DNA of 64,000 bases from positions 324,902-388,901 of the forward strand of contig SSBO01000002.1 of assembly GCA_005281725.1 (NCBI GenBank). Reading direction: 5' to 3'. A model generated the notes under the pieces. The model was not told the DNA's origin. It saw only the letters and a program-made list of their open reading frames with translations, and ran no database searches. Of the stretch, positions 25,253-38,600 are shown piece after piece. This stretch comes from Wuchereria bancrofti. Taxonomy: Eukaryota > Nematoda > Chromadorea > Rhabditida > Onchocercidae. The position numbers were made by a program, and so were the translations under genes. Numbering within the stretch: the first letter of the stretch is position 1; the number at the start of each line of letters is the position of its first letter.

Positions 25253-28200
25253 TATCATTTTGACTGAGAACTATGTTTGTGTATAATTCATGAATACAAA
25301 ATTGCTATTTCAAATGAAAATTTTATTTCAAAACTGGTCTTCGTGATGGATCTGATCAGAACTGGATGTGATTTTCAGCACATTTCCGGTTTTTTTTTTT
25401 CATCCTTTCATACCATATTAATGCCAACTTATAACTATCATTGATTACAAAATATTTTATTGATTGTTATTTGCATTTTATTTAAATTACAAAGCTAAAT
25501 GATCAGAAAACAAAAGCAAAAAATAAAAAAGCTTTGAAATAGTTGAAAATTTTTTATTGAATTATACATTAATTTTGTTTACATTTTAAAAATTGATAGA
25601 ACGTAAACCTTATTTTTTTTTCTTCATTAATATGCGTAATATATTATTTTTGTGTGATTTAAAATTTCCAAATTGTTTTTTGTATTTTCGAAATTTTCAT
25701 TTTAGTTTTATGATGCAAACTTAATCACTAATTTTTTACTCGTTGCTTCGTTTTTTTGAAACTTTGAAATATATTGATTGATAGGAATGGATTTTTGATG
25801 AAATTTTAAAATTTGTTAGAATCTAAAAAAAAATACGAAATTTAGCTAAAACAATTTAAACAATACTTTATTTTAAGACGAATATTTTTTATCTTTATTT
25901 CTATTTTTCGTTATTTTTTTCTTAAAATGAATTATACAATATCTTTTATTAATTCTTTATCTTCTTCTTTAAAAAATATTTATATTTTTATTTTCATTTG
26001 TTTTCACAATTTAATTATTATTTTATTTTCTCAAAAGTTATCCAAATTATGTCATAACATTCCGATTTGTTTATTTCTTTTAAACATTGAATTGCCGCTT
26101 TCAAATTTGGTCATTTTGCGCCATCTCACAATAATAATCAATCAAAAGCAATAAATCGCAAATTTGATAATGATGATAATAAAATATTGCCATTTAGCAC
26201 ATTTTATGCCTTTTATGATATTTTCATTAAAACTATTTGATAGCTTATCAGAAACCGGAATTTAAACGTATAATTACGTGTAACTCGTGAAACACATCCA
26301 TCATAATTTCACATTTTTTTTTTTTGGAATTTCCTTATTTTTCGTTTCTTTTCTTTTTGTTATTCACTTTAGAAATTTTACACATACTTTTTATGGTAAG
26401 TGAATAATGATAAGAGATTGGGTATAAGTGCAAAAGTAGAAATAAACAAGTTTTTAAAGAGAGTAAATATCGGTGAATCGCGGGGATGAAAAAGGTGGAA
26501 GGAAGAGAAAGAAGATGTGAGATGAAAGAAATCACTGAACAGGTAAGATCACTTGAACAGGTAGAAGACTGTTCAAATTTTTGTAAAATGAACGATGAGT
26601 GTTAGTGATGAAATTTAGATTGTGCAACATAAAAAGGAATCATAAAATTTTGTAGGAAATTGCGGTTTTTTAAAAAACATTTTTTTTCTTTTCTTTTTTT
26701 TTCGGAAAATTCTTTTTGTTATACGAAATTTACACTAAATTATATTGTGTAATATTAGTTTGTTCTCTTTTTTTTTTTTTTTTGTTTTTGTTTTTCTGTG
26801 TTTAAAAGAAAATGAAAAGCCGAAATTAAATGATCAAATAAATTTGTAATATTTTTTTCTAATTGATTACATTTCAGAAATTATTATTGATTTAATCAAT
26901 TTTCATTGATAACAAAGCATTGTGTAAATTGTGAAATTTAATTAAATAATATTTTAGATTGCGATATAATAATATTAATGCTTCAAATTTTATCAATTAG
27001 TGAAATTTTAGATTTTGTAAAAAAACTTGATGATCACTTTATTTTTTACTTAGTAAATTATTCATTGTCACAAAATTAATCAAAAAAATTTCAACAAAAT
27101 TTTTAATTAACTTCACTAATTTTTTTTTTCTTGTTCATTTCAATTTTCTTCAGCATATTTTTCAGACAAACTTTTAAGCAACAATTTCTAATCTTTTTAT
27201 CAAACATTTTTTTTTTTTTTGAGAGAGAGAAAACTTTCGCATTCTAAATATAAAACTTAAATTTTTTTTTTTGCTTAATTAAAAAAAAAGAAACTAGATA
27301 AGAAAGACAGCAAAAAGCGCTTTTCTTATCTTTTCCTATTCATTTTTTGTTTACAAAAACGAAAAAAAAACTTTAAACTGTAAACCGATTGCAAATTATC
27401 ATCAGATGACATTAAACCTAATTTTAATTTTTCTAAAATTATCAAATTATTTAAATGTTGTAATTTTTCTTCAATTACTTTAAAAAATAATGCTATATTC
27501 AATTTTTCAGTACTCTTTTTTTTCTTTTTGCTTTTTATATTTTGCATTGGAATTTGATTAAAATTTATAATGAAATTTTAAATTGATTTACTATTTTCCA
27601 TCAGTGATTTTTTTAACTTATCATATTGTTCAGCTAACTAAATAGCTAGTTTAATTCGTAATTTTTTCCGCCGAAATTTTATTCTCTCAAATTTTTAAAA
27701 ATTGCAATTTCTTTTAGTTAAATTCTAAAGCTAAAAATAAACATTTAAAAAAGAAAAATAACACTTGTATTTGTTTTTTTTTTCTCTCATATTTACCTAT
27801 TTAACTATTTACCTATCCAATTTCAATCACTTTTTTTTTCTAAAAAACTGTGACTTATAGTTTTTTCCTAAATTTACTAAGTGTTAGTCCTGAAATACGA
27901 TATTTTAAGTTCAGTTTAACATTCTCAATGTCTAAAATATAAATTCTTTAAAGGGATATTTGAAATTTATTCCAAAACTATTCTAAAGTTAATCTAAACT
28001 AAAATCATTGAAATCATCAATATCTTATTAAATTTAATTTAAAAAAAAAGATGAATGAGCATTGATTTCATTAAGATCAAAAAATTATCATTCATTTTGT
28101 GTATTCATTTCATTCTCATATTTATTAATTAATAATTTCTTTCTAAGTTGAAATAAAGCATAAAAATAAACAATTTGATAACGAAATTAAAACAAAAAAA

Positions 28201-29792
28201 AAATTATATTATTTTCAAATAAAAATGTCATTTTAAATTTGAAATTTTCCAAAAAATTAAATAATTTTCTCCAAAAATTCTTAATTCCATTTATGCAAAT
28301 ATAATTTATAAAATGAAATGATGCAATTATTCGATGGTAAATTCATTCATTCATTCATTCACCATTACTGTAACTTTTCCTTTTTCCATTTTCCTTTTTT
28401 CTGGTTTTTCTTTTGTGGTAAAAAGACGGAAACCGGATTGACAACAGAAAAAAAAAGGAAGGAAAGAATGATAACTTCTCTCTTTCACTGTTATTATTTC
28501 ATTTGTTGTATTTTTAATGGTATGTTTTGGGAAAAATGGAAAAATCTTTTTTCATTTTTCTCTTTTTTTTTTTGGTATTACTTAAATCTTTTTCTAAAAG
28601 AAATTTTCATTATGTGAAATTCTTACTAAATTTACTTCTCATTTTCATTCTATTTTACTATTTTAACATTTTTAATGTATGCATAATGTTCTTTGCTAAT
28701 ATTTTAAGATCAAAGATCATTAGTTCATTTTGGAAATTTTCCTCATCTTGGGCAATTTACAATTCAAATTTTACCAAGGATAACTAAATGATTTTGAATA
28801 AGAGAGGAAAAAGAAGTTTGCAAAAAAAAAGATTATTTGCAAAGGTTTGACCTTTGAACTATATTGTCCTACCTGTAGAAATTGTTATATTACTTAAAAT
28901 ATATTGATTTAATGAGTTAATTGATGAGTATTTCATTTTTTCTTCAAATAATTTTTGTTTTTTTTTTATGATTCACCAATGAACTATTCATAAAGCAATA
29001 AAAAAATGCAAACCTGTTTTGAAAAGTTAGAGATGATTTCATAAACAGCGGTAACTATAGGTATATTTCTTTCCTTTTCTCTTCCTTTTCTTTTTCTTAA
29101 ATTTAAATTATGGAATAATTTTTTAAGCATTTTATTAATTCTTAGTTAATTATTTTATTTCATAAATTTTTGCTCAATAAACTAATTAAACTACAATTTT
29201 TCTATTTTTATGGCGAAAATTTTTACACTGAAATTTTTGTACACAATCAAATTTCATTTCTAAGACAAATTAAATATAAATATAAACATTTGACAAAAAT
29301 AAATTTTATAATTTTCAAAACCAATTTGATAAAATGATATATTTTTTATCATAGCATTAGATGAATGATTTCAAGCATTGCTAAACTGTATGATATGAAA
29401 GTTAAATGTTTATGTAATATCTATGATAATATATTATCAGTAATTAATCAGTAATTGAAAATTGAAAAAATTAAGGAAATGTTCATAAATCATATTAAAT
29501 AGTTGTGATATTTAAAAAAAATTTTTTTTTTTGTTAATAAAATGAATTTAGATTAGATCAAATGGGATAAATGGATATAAATTATATTTCTAATTAGATA
29601 TAAGTTGCATTATTCAATTCATTACATCAGTTTATTGACATTGTGTTGTCGACATTGTGTTATCATTTGTTCATTATTAGACTGGCAGGTAAACAACAGG
29701 TATAGATGGATGATGGTTAATTGTGGTTGTTTTGTATTATAATATGTTCAACTGGAAATTTTGTTGAAAATATTATTCAAAACATGTTTCAA

Positions 29793-29824
29793 TCATTCAT
29801 TCATTCATTCATTCATTCATTCGT
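29793..29824. repeat. ATTC tetranucleotide microsatellite
   Basis: Uninterrupted ATTC units. A shorter run of the same unit occurs at about 28343-28362. Confidence 0.85.
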
Positions 29825-32575
29825 TTATTTCTATTTATCATTTTATTCCTTTTTCATCTTCTTTTATCATTGTAAAATTTTGTAATTTTAATTTAAATTA
29901 TACATTGGAATTTCTTTTTTTCATTAATTTTCATCTTTTTTTTTTTTTCATTTTATTTTGACAATAAGAATTCTCGAATTAACCAGGAAAGAATCGTTTT
30001 TTTTTTATTTTTCTAAATTTTTTTTTTACGAAGTGTTTTAGTAGATTTTACTTTTCAATTGTTACAACAATAAAAAATGATAAATTGAATTATTTTTGTA
30101 ACTAACATTTGTATGTTATATGAAAATAAAAAAAACATTTTATATGTTTAGAATTATTTAAAATTATTGCTAATGAATAATTTGAATTTTAGATAATTTA
30201 AGTTGAATGAATAAATTTGAAAGAGTATATTTGAGTATATTTGAAGTAACTTTAAAAAATCAAAATTCAAATTAAAAAAAAAACACACAAACATTTAAAG
30301 TAATTCGAAAAGATGAATCATTGAATTAGTCATACTTTAAAAAAAAAAGAAAAAACTTAGCAGATTTTTGCAATTTTCCATTCGTGGAATTTTTAACTTT
30401 TAATAATTTCACTCTGTATGCTGTAATTTTTTTTTTTTTTTTTGACATAATATTTTGGATAAAGAAATAATTTGACTTTTTTTAAAGCTTTAAATTCTGA
30501 ATAAGTAACTCACTGAGTATTTGAATATATTTCAATTTTGAGAAACAATTCAAATTCTCACTTTTGTTCATGCTTCATTGAAAATTTAATAAATTAGAAA
30601 TTCTGAAATACCCAAAAAACTTTGTGTAAATAAATTTATAATTCATAATTTAACATCAATTTCTAATCAATTGATAAGGAATAAATTCATTTTGACATAA
30701 AAATTTCATCAAATTATCTAAGTTTAATAAACAAGTGACATTTTTGGAAATTTTTGAAATCGTACAAGATTTTTAACATTAAATTAAATATTTACTAAAA
30801 AAAAAATTTCTATGAATTACAAAAAAATTTTTGCAATTTTTTTGGCTGCAAAATTGATTAATTAAAAAGTTTAAAATTACAAGTGAGTTTTTTTTTTTTA
30901 AAAAATAAATTGAAAGATTACCAGTTTTATTAAAATAAAATTTAGTTGAAAAAATAAAAAAGAAAATTAGGTATGTGTTTAATAATGCAAAATATTGAAT
31001 AATGAATTATTTTAATAAATTTATTTAAATGAATAACTTTCATATTTTTGAAATTACTCTGAAATACCTTTGAAAAATTTTTCAGACAAATGAATTAGCA
31101 ACAATAACAACGATAGTTTTGTTTATTGTAATTTCATTTAAATTTATTACTTTTTATTTGAATAATCAAATAAAAAATAAATAATAGAAACAAAAGAAAT
31201 GAAAAATTTCATTTTATTTTTTGAAAATTAATAATATATAATATTGCCGTTTTCATTAATTTTTGTTGTATATAATTTGTTGAATGAAAAGATAAAAACT
31301 TCAAAGAGTTAAACAAAAAAAAATTTTGTAAAAAAAAAATTATATTAGTGTAAATGTACTTAAAGTATATTGTTTGTATGTATGCAAAATCATTAAATCA
31401 ATTAAACAAATAAAATTGATTGTGCAAACTTACAAGTGAAATGAGTAAAATGAGTAATTAAGTAAATAATTTCTTTCTTCCCCTGAAATTTGTGGTATAT
31501 TTATTTATTCATTTTAATTTCTTTTTAAAAATCAAATAGGTCAACAAAAATTTAACAAATTGCAGAAATTTTAAATTTTTAAAAAAATGTGATAATTTTA
31601 ACATAAATAATTTCAACACAATTATTAATTTGATTTAATAATCTTAATTAAATTGATCTCATATATGCATATAATCAATCGATCATTGTATTTATATCTT
31701 TTTCTACTTTTTCAAATGTTATTGAAATTTTCCATTTATTTGATGCAAATATAATGATTCCATTAAAATATTAAAACTTTAAAAATATGAAAATTAGGGG
31801 TGATAAACAAAGATAAGTGATAAATATTTGAAAATAAGCATAAGTAATACTAAACAAGTAAATATAAATAATATTAACTGAAAAAAAAAAAACTCATTAA
31901 CTCATAAAATACATTGTTAGTTCAATTTGATCAATTAAATAATTCAAACATTTTATTGCAAATTTTTCTCATAAATTAAGAAAAAAAATCTTTCAATCAT
32001 TTATTATTTACTTAATTATTCATCAAAATAATTACATTGAGAAATATTTTTTAATATTTATGAAAATATTTTTCTTTTCTTCTTTTGCTCTTTTATTGTT
32101 TGACGTATTTCACGTGTACAACTCTCGTAAATTGTTTTATTACTTAATTTACTACTGTATGAATCCTAGTTTTTTTTTGCTTGGATATTTTTGAGTTTTA
32201 TTGAAATGATATATATACTTGATTGACGTATTTGTGACGTACAAATATTTCATACGTGTAATGAAATAGCTACGCTTACGTGATCTATTCTTTTGTTTCA
32301 TTCAACGTTTAACATTCTATTCAATAGTTTATTTGATTTAGCATTAATTTTAATCTTGTTTATTTTTTTGATAAAATTGTTTACGTAATATCTGTGTTAC
32401 CTGATAATATATTTGTTTGTTATTATTAGCTAAAAATAGAAATTAAACGAAAAAAAAAGTGCCAAAAAAAGGTTTAGCACTTAAAAAGTTATTTCACGAT
32501 TACTTCATTTCCACTTTTAATTCATTGAAATTTTATTAAATGAAAAAATTCAATCAAACAATAATTAAAATTTAA

Positions 32576-32586
32576 CTCATTTCCAG
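32576..32586 (+). promoter_or_regulatory. Probable spliced-leader acceptor of the mup-4-like gene
   Basis: CTCATTTCCAG ends 16 nt before the start codon at 32603, which is the usual position of an SL addition site. An upstream 5'UTR intron would look the same. Confidence 0.5.
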
Positions 32587-32602
32587 GTGATCAAAGTTGC
32601 AA

Positions 32603-32687
32603 ATGAAACCGCGAGACTTATGGCCAACATTGTTGTTTATTTCTCGATGCGTTTTCCACCTCAGCGCAGAACAATTAGCCAATAAAA
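32603..32687 (+). other. mup-4-like exon 1: signal peptide
   Basis: The exon encodes MKPRDLWPTLLFISRCVFHLSA and a few more residues: a basic start, a hydrophobic core and a small-residue end, so a cleavable signal peptide. It ends in phase 1 at donor GTATAA. Confidence 0.8.
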
Positions 32688-35600
32688 GTATAATTGATAA
32701 AAGTTATATGTAATTTTATCATTAAAATCAATTCGTTACTTAATTAGCTATTTTAATTAGCTACTAATTAACTTAATTTATTACCAAACTTATTACATAA
32801 CCAATTAATTAATTAATAATAATTAACAATTTTTCGAGCAATTTTCAGCATATATTTTATATAAAATAAAATGAAATATTCGTAGCAAAACAATAAAAAA
32901 AAAAACTTGAAAAATTAAATCAAATTTTTATGTTAAACTTTACAAATGAAAAGAGACAATACATAAAGTAAAAACAAAATCTGACTTAAAATTTAAATTT
33001 TTGTCAAAATTTATATTTATGCTAATGAAATTTAAAATAAGAATTCAAATTTTAAATGTTTTTCTTTTCTTTTTGAGAAAAACTAGAGCAAAATTAATTA
33101 TTTAGAAAAAAGAAAGTGGAACAATTTTTTTTAAATAAAAAAATGAGAAATTATTTTTTTTTTTTTTTTTTTTNNNNNNNNNNNTAAAGTAAAAACAAAA
33201 TCTGACTTAAAATTTAAATTTTTGTCAAAATTTATATTTATGCTAATGAAATTTAAAATAAGAATTCAAATTTTAAATGTTTTTCTTTTCTTTTTGAGAA
33301 AAACTAGAGCAAAATTAATTATTTAGAAAAAAGAAAGTGGAACAATTTTTTTTAAATAAAAAAATGAGAAATTATTTTTTTTTTTTTTTTGTTTTGTTTT
33401 TTTGCAGCACAACAATTTGAGTGTTATGTTGATGATCCATTAGCATGCAATCAAAGTAAATATGAAGTATGTATGTTTCGTTCTGGCGCTTATAGTTGCC
33501 AATGTCCGCAAAATGTTGGTCGAAGCGCAAATGGACGATGTATTGTAATTGATGAATGCGCACAGAAACGCCTTAATGACTGTCATCAAAATGCTACATG
33601 CATTGATCAGGTTGGGTTATTTTTTTTTTTTTTTTTTGTTAAAAAAAATTTCAACAATTTAAATAAATGAAAGTGCGAAAAAAAAAGAAAGAAAAGAAAA
33701 TCGCATATTGTGATTGTTGAATAAATTTAATAAAAAAAAAAAAAAGTTACATAAATAAAGAATTAATTTTGAATAATAATAAATTAATAAATATATAATA
33801 AATTTTTTTTTTGTAAGAAATTGTTTTAAAAAAAAAATTATATTTTAAAATTATTTTATGTCATACATTTAATGAATGTTTTTAGTTGTCGTTAAGAATT
33901 TTTGATTTCTTTTTTCTTTTTTTTTTGTTTTTGTTTTTTTCATTTCTTTTTTTTTTCAAACTTAAGTAATAGGTATGTGTCATTTCAAAACGTTATTTGC
34001 CCATTAAAAACTGGTTTTTTCCTTTTTTTTTTAATAAAACAAAATTATTGAGTAAGATTTTGCATTTTTTTTTTGTTTTTCTTTCTTTTATTTTATTTTT
34101 TGTTTTACTAAAATTGTAAACATTGAAGTGAAAATTTAAAGGGTAAAGAAATATAACGATTAGTTACATATTGATTATTGTTTAATAAGAAGTAAAAATA
34201 CTACTTAACAAATAAGTTTAGAAAAATGTAATGAAGTTTTCTTAAAATTGTGAATTTCTTCTTTTATAGATTATATACTAAATTTTATTTCAAAAAAAAA
34301 AATTAAATTAATTTTTGAGTTGAATAATTGTACAGTTCTAGATTACCAGAAGATATAAAATTATCGGACAATCAGAATTGTCCAATTTTTAAATTAAAAA
34401 AATCAATTTTTCTGGAATTTAGACTGATATATTAGATACAATCAATCGTGTAATCATCATTAAATTAAAAATTTACAATTCTAATTTTTAATAAATTATT
34501 GTGTTTGAATGAATAAGCAATCTCGGTGTGCCTTAAAATGCATTAATGTTAGGTCAAAGTTCAATGAAAAAAATGATAATATAAAATAAAAATTAGTAAA
34601 TGAGCAAATTTATTAAAGGAATTCATTTTGTTAGTAAAATTTAAATAAAATAGTAATTCAAAAATTTTGAAATTTCACATCAAATGTTCAAAACATTTAA
34701 CAAATAAGGAAAACAAGATATAAAAATTAAAGTAAGACAAAAATATCTAATGTATAATTTAAATTTATCTAATAATACTTTAGTTGTAATTTTATGAAAG
34801 AATTTTTTTAACTTTTTTTTTTTCAATAAACATATATGCTGTAAAAGTATTAATTAATTAAGCTATCAAAAAACGTGAAAAGTTAAATATGCATTGAAGT
34901 TAAGCGTACGTGAAAGTTTATTCACTAATCAACCAGAACGCATATCATTACTTATATTTTAGGTTCAATTAACACTTTCTATGATAAATTTCATAAAATT
35001 ACAATTAAATTTCATAGCTCATTTAATAATAAATAATTGTTAATATTTTCTTAAATTTTATGATTAATAAAAAATTTTTTCCTTAAAAGTTTTTACGGAT
35101 ATAAAATAATTATTAGTCATTGCAACATTTCTGATTTCTTTTTTAAAAACAATTTTTTTCTCNNNCTCTCTCTCTTGAATGATTCTAAATTTTCCCTTTC
35201 TACTGCAAATTAATGCTTAAAAGAGTTTTAGAGAATAGAATAATAAAATTTGGAGAAAAAAAATGAACTTTATTTTAAAACTTAAATTTTATATATATGT
35301 TATTTTTGAAAATTTTTAATTTAATATAATTAGTATAAAAATATGTCACATTAATTGTCACATTTTCCTAAAAATCTCTTTCTTTTCTTTTTTTAAATCA
35401 AAGATTGCACGTATTAATGTTTTAAAAAATATAATAAAGTAAATTTTTTTTTTAAATATAATATAGAAACTTTATACAAATATAATTTATACTTATATTT
35501 TTTAGAAATTAATTAATTATGTTTTTCGAAATATTTTAGGTTGAAGGTTATACGTGCCAGTGCTTAGATGGTTTTGTTGATTTATCAGAGAATCCAGAAT

Positions 35601-38600
35601 TGAAACCAGGTAGAATATGTCAAAAAGAAATAAATGAATGTGCTGATCCAAGCAATTACAATATTGATTGTTCCGAAAATGCTAGGTGTTATGATATGGC
35701 GGAAAGTTTTACCTGTATTTGCAATCCTGGATTCACTGATATTAGTAGTCATTACTCTTTATTACCTGGAAGAAAGGTAAGATTTGTCACATCTTTTAAA
35801 TGATATGATTCATAGTTTGAAATGAAATTGAACTGTTATCAAGAATTACTTCAAGTTTGACATTTATTATATTGTAATAATAATTTAATCTGATAACTTA
35901 TCATAACAGTAACTAAGAGAATTATTTTAAGTTTAAAATTTATCTTAATAGTGATTATAGTAACAGTTTACTCTGATAACTTATCATAACAGTAACTAAT
36001 AGAATTATCTCAAGTCTAAAATTTATTGTCTTAATAGTGATTATAGTAATAATTTACTCTGATAACTTATCACAACCAATTTATTATATTTAATTATTTA
36101 ATTAGTTTAATAATTTTGACATAAAATAATTTGTTTTTTTTTTAAGTGCGTTGAAAATGTCAATGAATGTAATGGAACAAATGATTGCTCACCTAATGCT
36201 GATTGTATCGATCAACCGACTGGGTGAGTAATTTTCATTTTCAACTTTTCTTTTCTCACTTAAAAATTAAACTTAAATTTTGGGAAAAATTAAATTTTAT
36301 TTTAAAGCTTGAACTTTATACACAAGTCTCATTTCATAAAATTTTTTCTCAAAATTTAAATTTTTATCAATTCAATTCATAAAATTTTGAATTAATTTAT
36401 TCGATGCATATTATTTCTTGATGAAAAAATGAAATGAATTGATAACAATACGACCCAAACTAAAAAAAAATTAAATTATCATTCTTAAAGATTAATTAAA
36501 TCTCATACATATACTTAAACCATATCATGAAGAAATATTTGTAGATATAATTTTGAATAGTTAAAAAGATCAGTTAACATTGAGATAGATCTCTCTCCCT
36601 CTCTCTCCCTCTCTCCCTCTCTCTCTCTTCGTTTCCCTCTTTTACTCTTTTACATCGTTATTGCTTAATTTTATCACTTGATAAAATTAATTTTAAAGAA
36701 AATGATAAATATTTTAATATATTTCCTAGAAGATAATAATACAAAACTCATTGTTATCTTGTGGTTTCTATCAAAAAGCAAAACAAAAGATCATTTTCAT
36801 TATCAATAATCAATTAATCAATTAATTAATTAATCATTGTTGGAAGAGTTTTAATCTGCAAGACATAAACAAAAAAAAGCAATTAAATTCCAATAATTTT
36901 ATTTCAACAATCTTTTCTAATAATATCAAATAATTCATTTGTTTGAAAAAAGTAATGACTAAGTTATCAACAAATACGCAAAAAAATCAATATTTCGTGA
37001 TCTCTGCAACAAAGATTTAAAAAAAAAAACATTTAAAAAACATTGCTCAATTAATGAATTAATTAAGTATTTGACTATTTGAAGAAATTTAAAATTTTTA
37101 AGTAATCAAATTCGATGCTTTGTCCTATTTTAACAATAATTATGTTAATTGTAAATAATGATTTGATCGTTTGCAAAAAACATTGTTACTGCTTACCAAT
37201 TATCTTTAGATAATTGATGATAACAATAGTGATAACAACTGATAATAGGAAGTATGCTATATGCTAGCAATTTTTTCTTTTCATTAAAAACTAATTACCA
37301 ATAAACAATTTAATTATTTAATAATTCATATAAGTAAGTACAATTAACTTACTCATTATCTCATTATCAGTAATTTTTTTCATTAAAAGCTAATTACAAT
37401 TAAACAATTTAATTATTTAATAATTCATATAAGTAAGTACAATTAACTTACTCGTTATCTCATTATCAGTAATTTTTTTCATTAAAAGCTAATTACAATT
37501 AAACAATTTAATTATTTAATAATTCATATAAGTAAGTACAATCAACTCTTTATCTTATTATCAGTAATTTTTTTCACTAAAAGCTAATTAATTATCAATA
37601 AGCAATTTAATTATTTAATAATTCATATAAGTAAGTACAACTAACTTACTCTTTACTTCATTAACATTTAATTGTTAATTTCAGGTACATATGCAAATGC
37701 AAGGAAGGATTTATTGATGCAAGCACAAGTATAACTCATTATCCAGGCCGTCAATGTATTGCGCCAAAAGAGCCTGAAATTATCTATGCAAAACAAGTGG
37801 TTTTCCTTTTTTTTTTTCTTTTTAATTTAAATTCCTTTTTTTTTTCCTTTCTTTTTGACAAATAACTTGAACTGATAATAATAGAAAATTAAATTTTTTT
37901 TTAAATTAAAATTTTTAGATAATTTTTAAAGTAATATTTCATTCTATTTTAGCAATTTCCATGTTATCAAACATTTCAATCAAATTGTTCAATGAATCAA
38001 ATATGTTTAAATAATAGCTACGGAATGCATTTATGTCAATGTTTACTACTTGGTACCTTAATTCCTTCTCATGGACAACTATGCATAAGTAAGTTTTTTA
38101 TGGTATGTAAAAAAGAAATGAAATGAAATAAATTGTAAAAATATTTTAAAAAAATTTAATTTAATAAATTTTAAAAATCTTTTAACATTTTAATCATATT
38201 TCTAGCATATATTATTAAACAATTTATTTGCAAAATTTATACAATTGTTAATGAATTACTATACATTTATTTTTTTTTTTTTTGGAAAAATAGTTTTCCA
38301 ATAATTGTAAATTTTGAATTTGTGAATTTTTCGTTTCATTCTCAAACAATTTTATGCTAATTTAATCTTCTTTAAAGTATTCAATCAAACATTAAATCGT
38401 TGTAAACAACAAAATGATTGTGATTTGGTTGCAATTTGTTCGAATACATATGATGGATACAAATGTCAATGTCCACCTGGTTTCTTGGACATGTCACCTG
38501 ATCCATTACGATTACCAGGAAGAAAATGCATTCAATGTAAATTTTATTAATTTGCATAAAAATAGCTACTGAATACGTAAATAAAAATAAAATTACAAAA

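Larger units (their letters stand above)
18400..32586. other. 14-kb AT-rich intergenic region
   Basis: No gene is supported on either strand. Open frames are short and made of Phe, Leu, Lys, Asn and Ile from T- and A-rich sequence. It holds many poly-A and poly-T tracts, CT, GA, GTAAA and ATTC microsatellites, and one 130-nt direct repeat (listed separately). It is the upstream region of the mup-4-like gene, so distant regulatory elements could be present, but none can be named. Confidence 0.6.

Noticed and set aside
27326..27547. 73-codon minus-strand frame (Lys/Leu-rich)
   Set aside because: Composition follows the AT-rich background; no splice context, no recognised motif.
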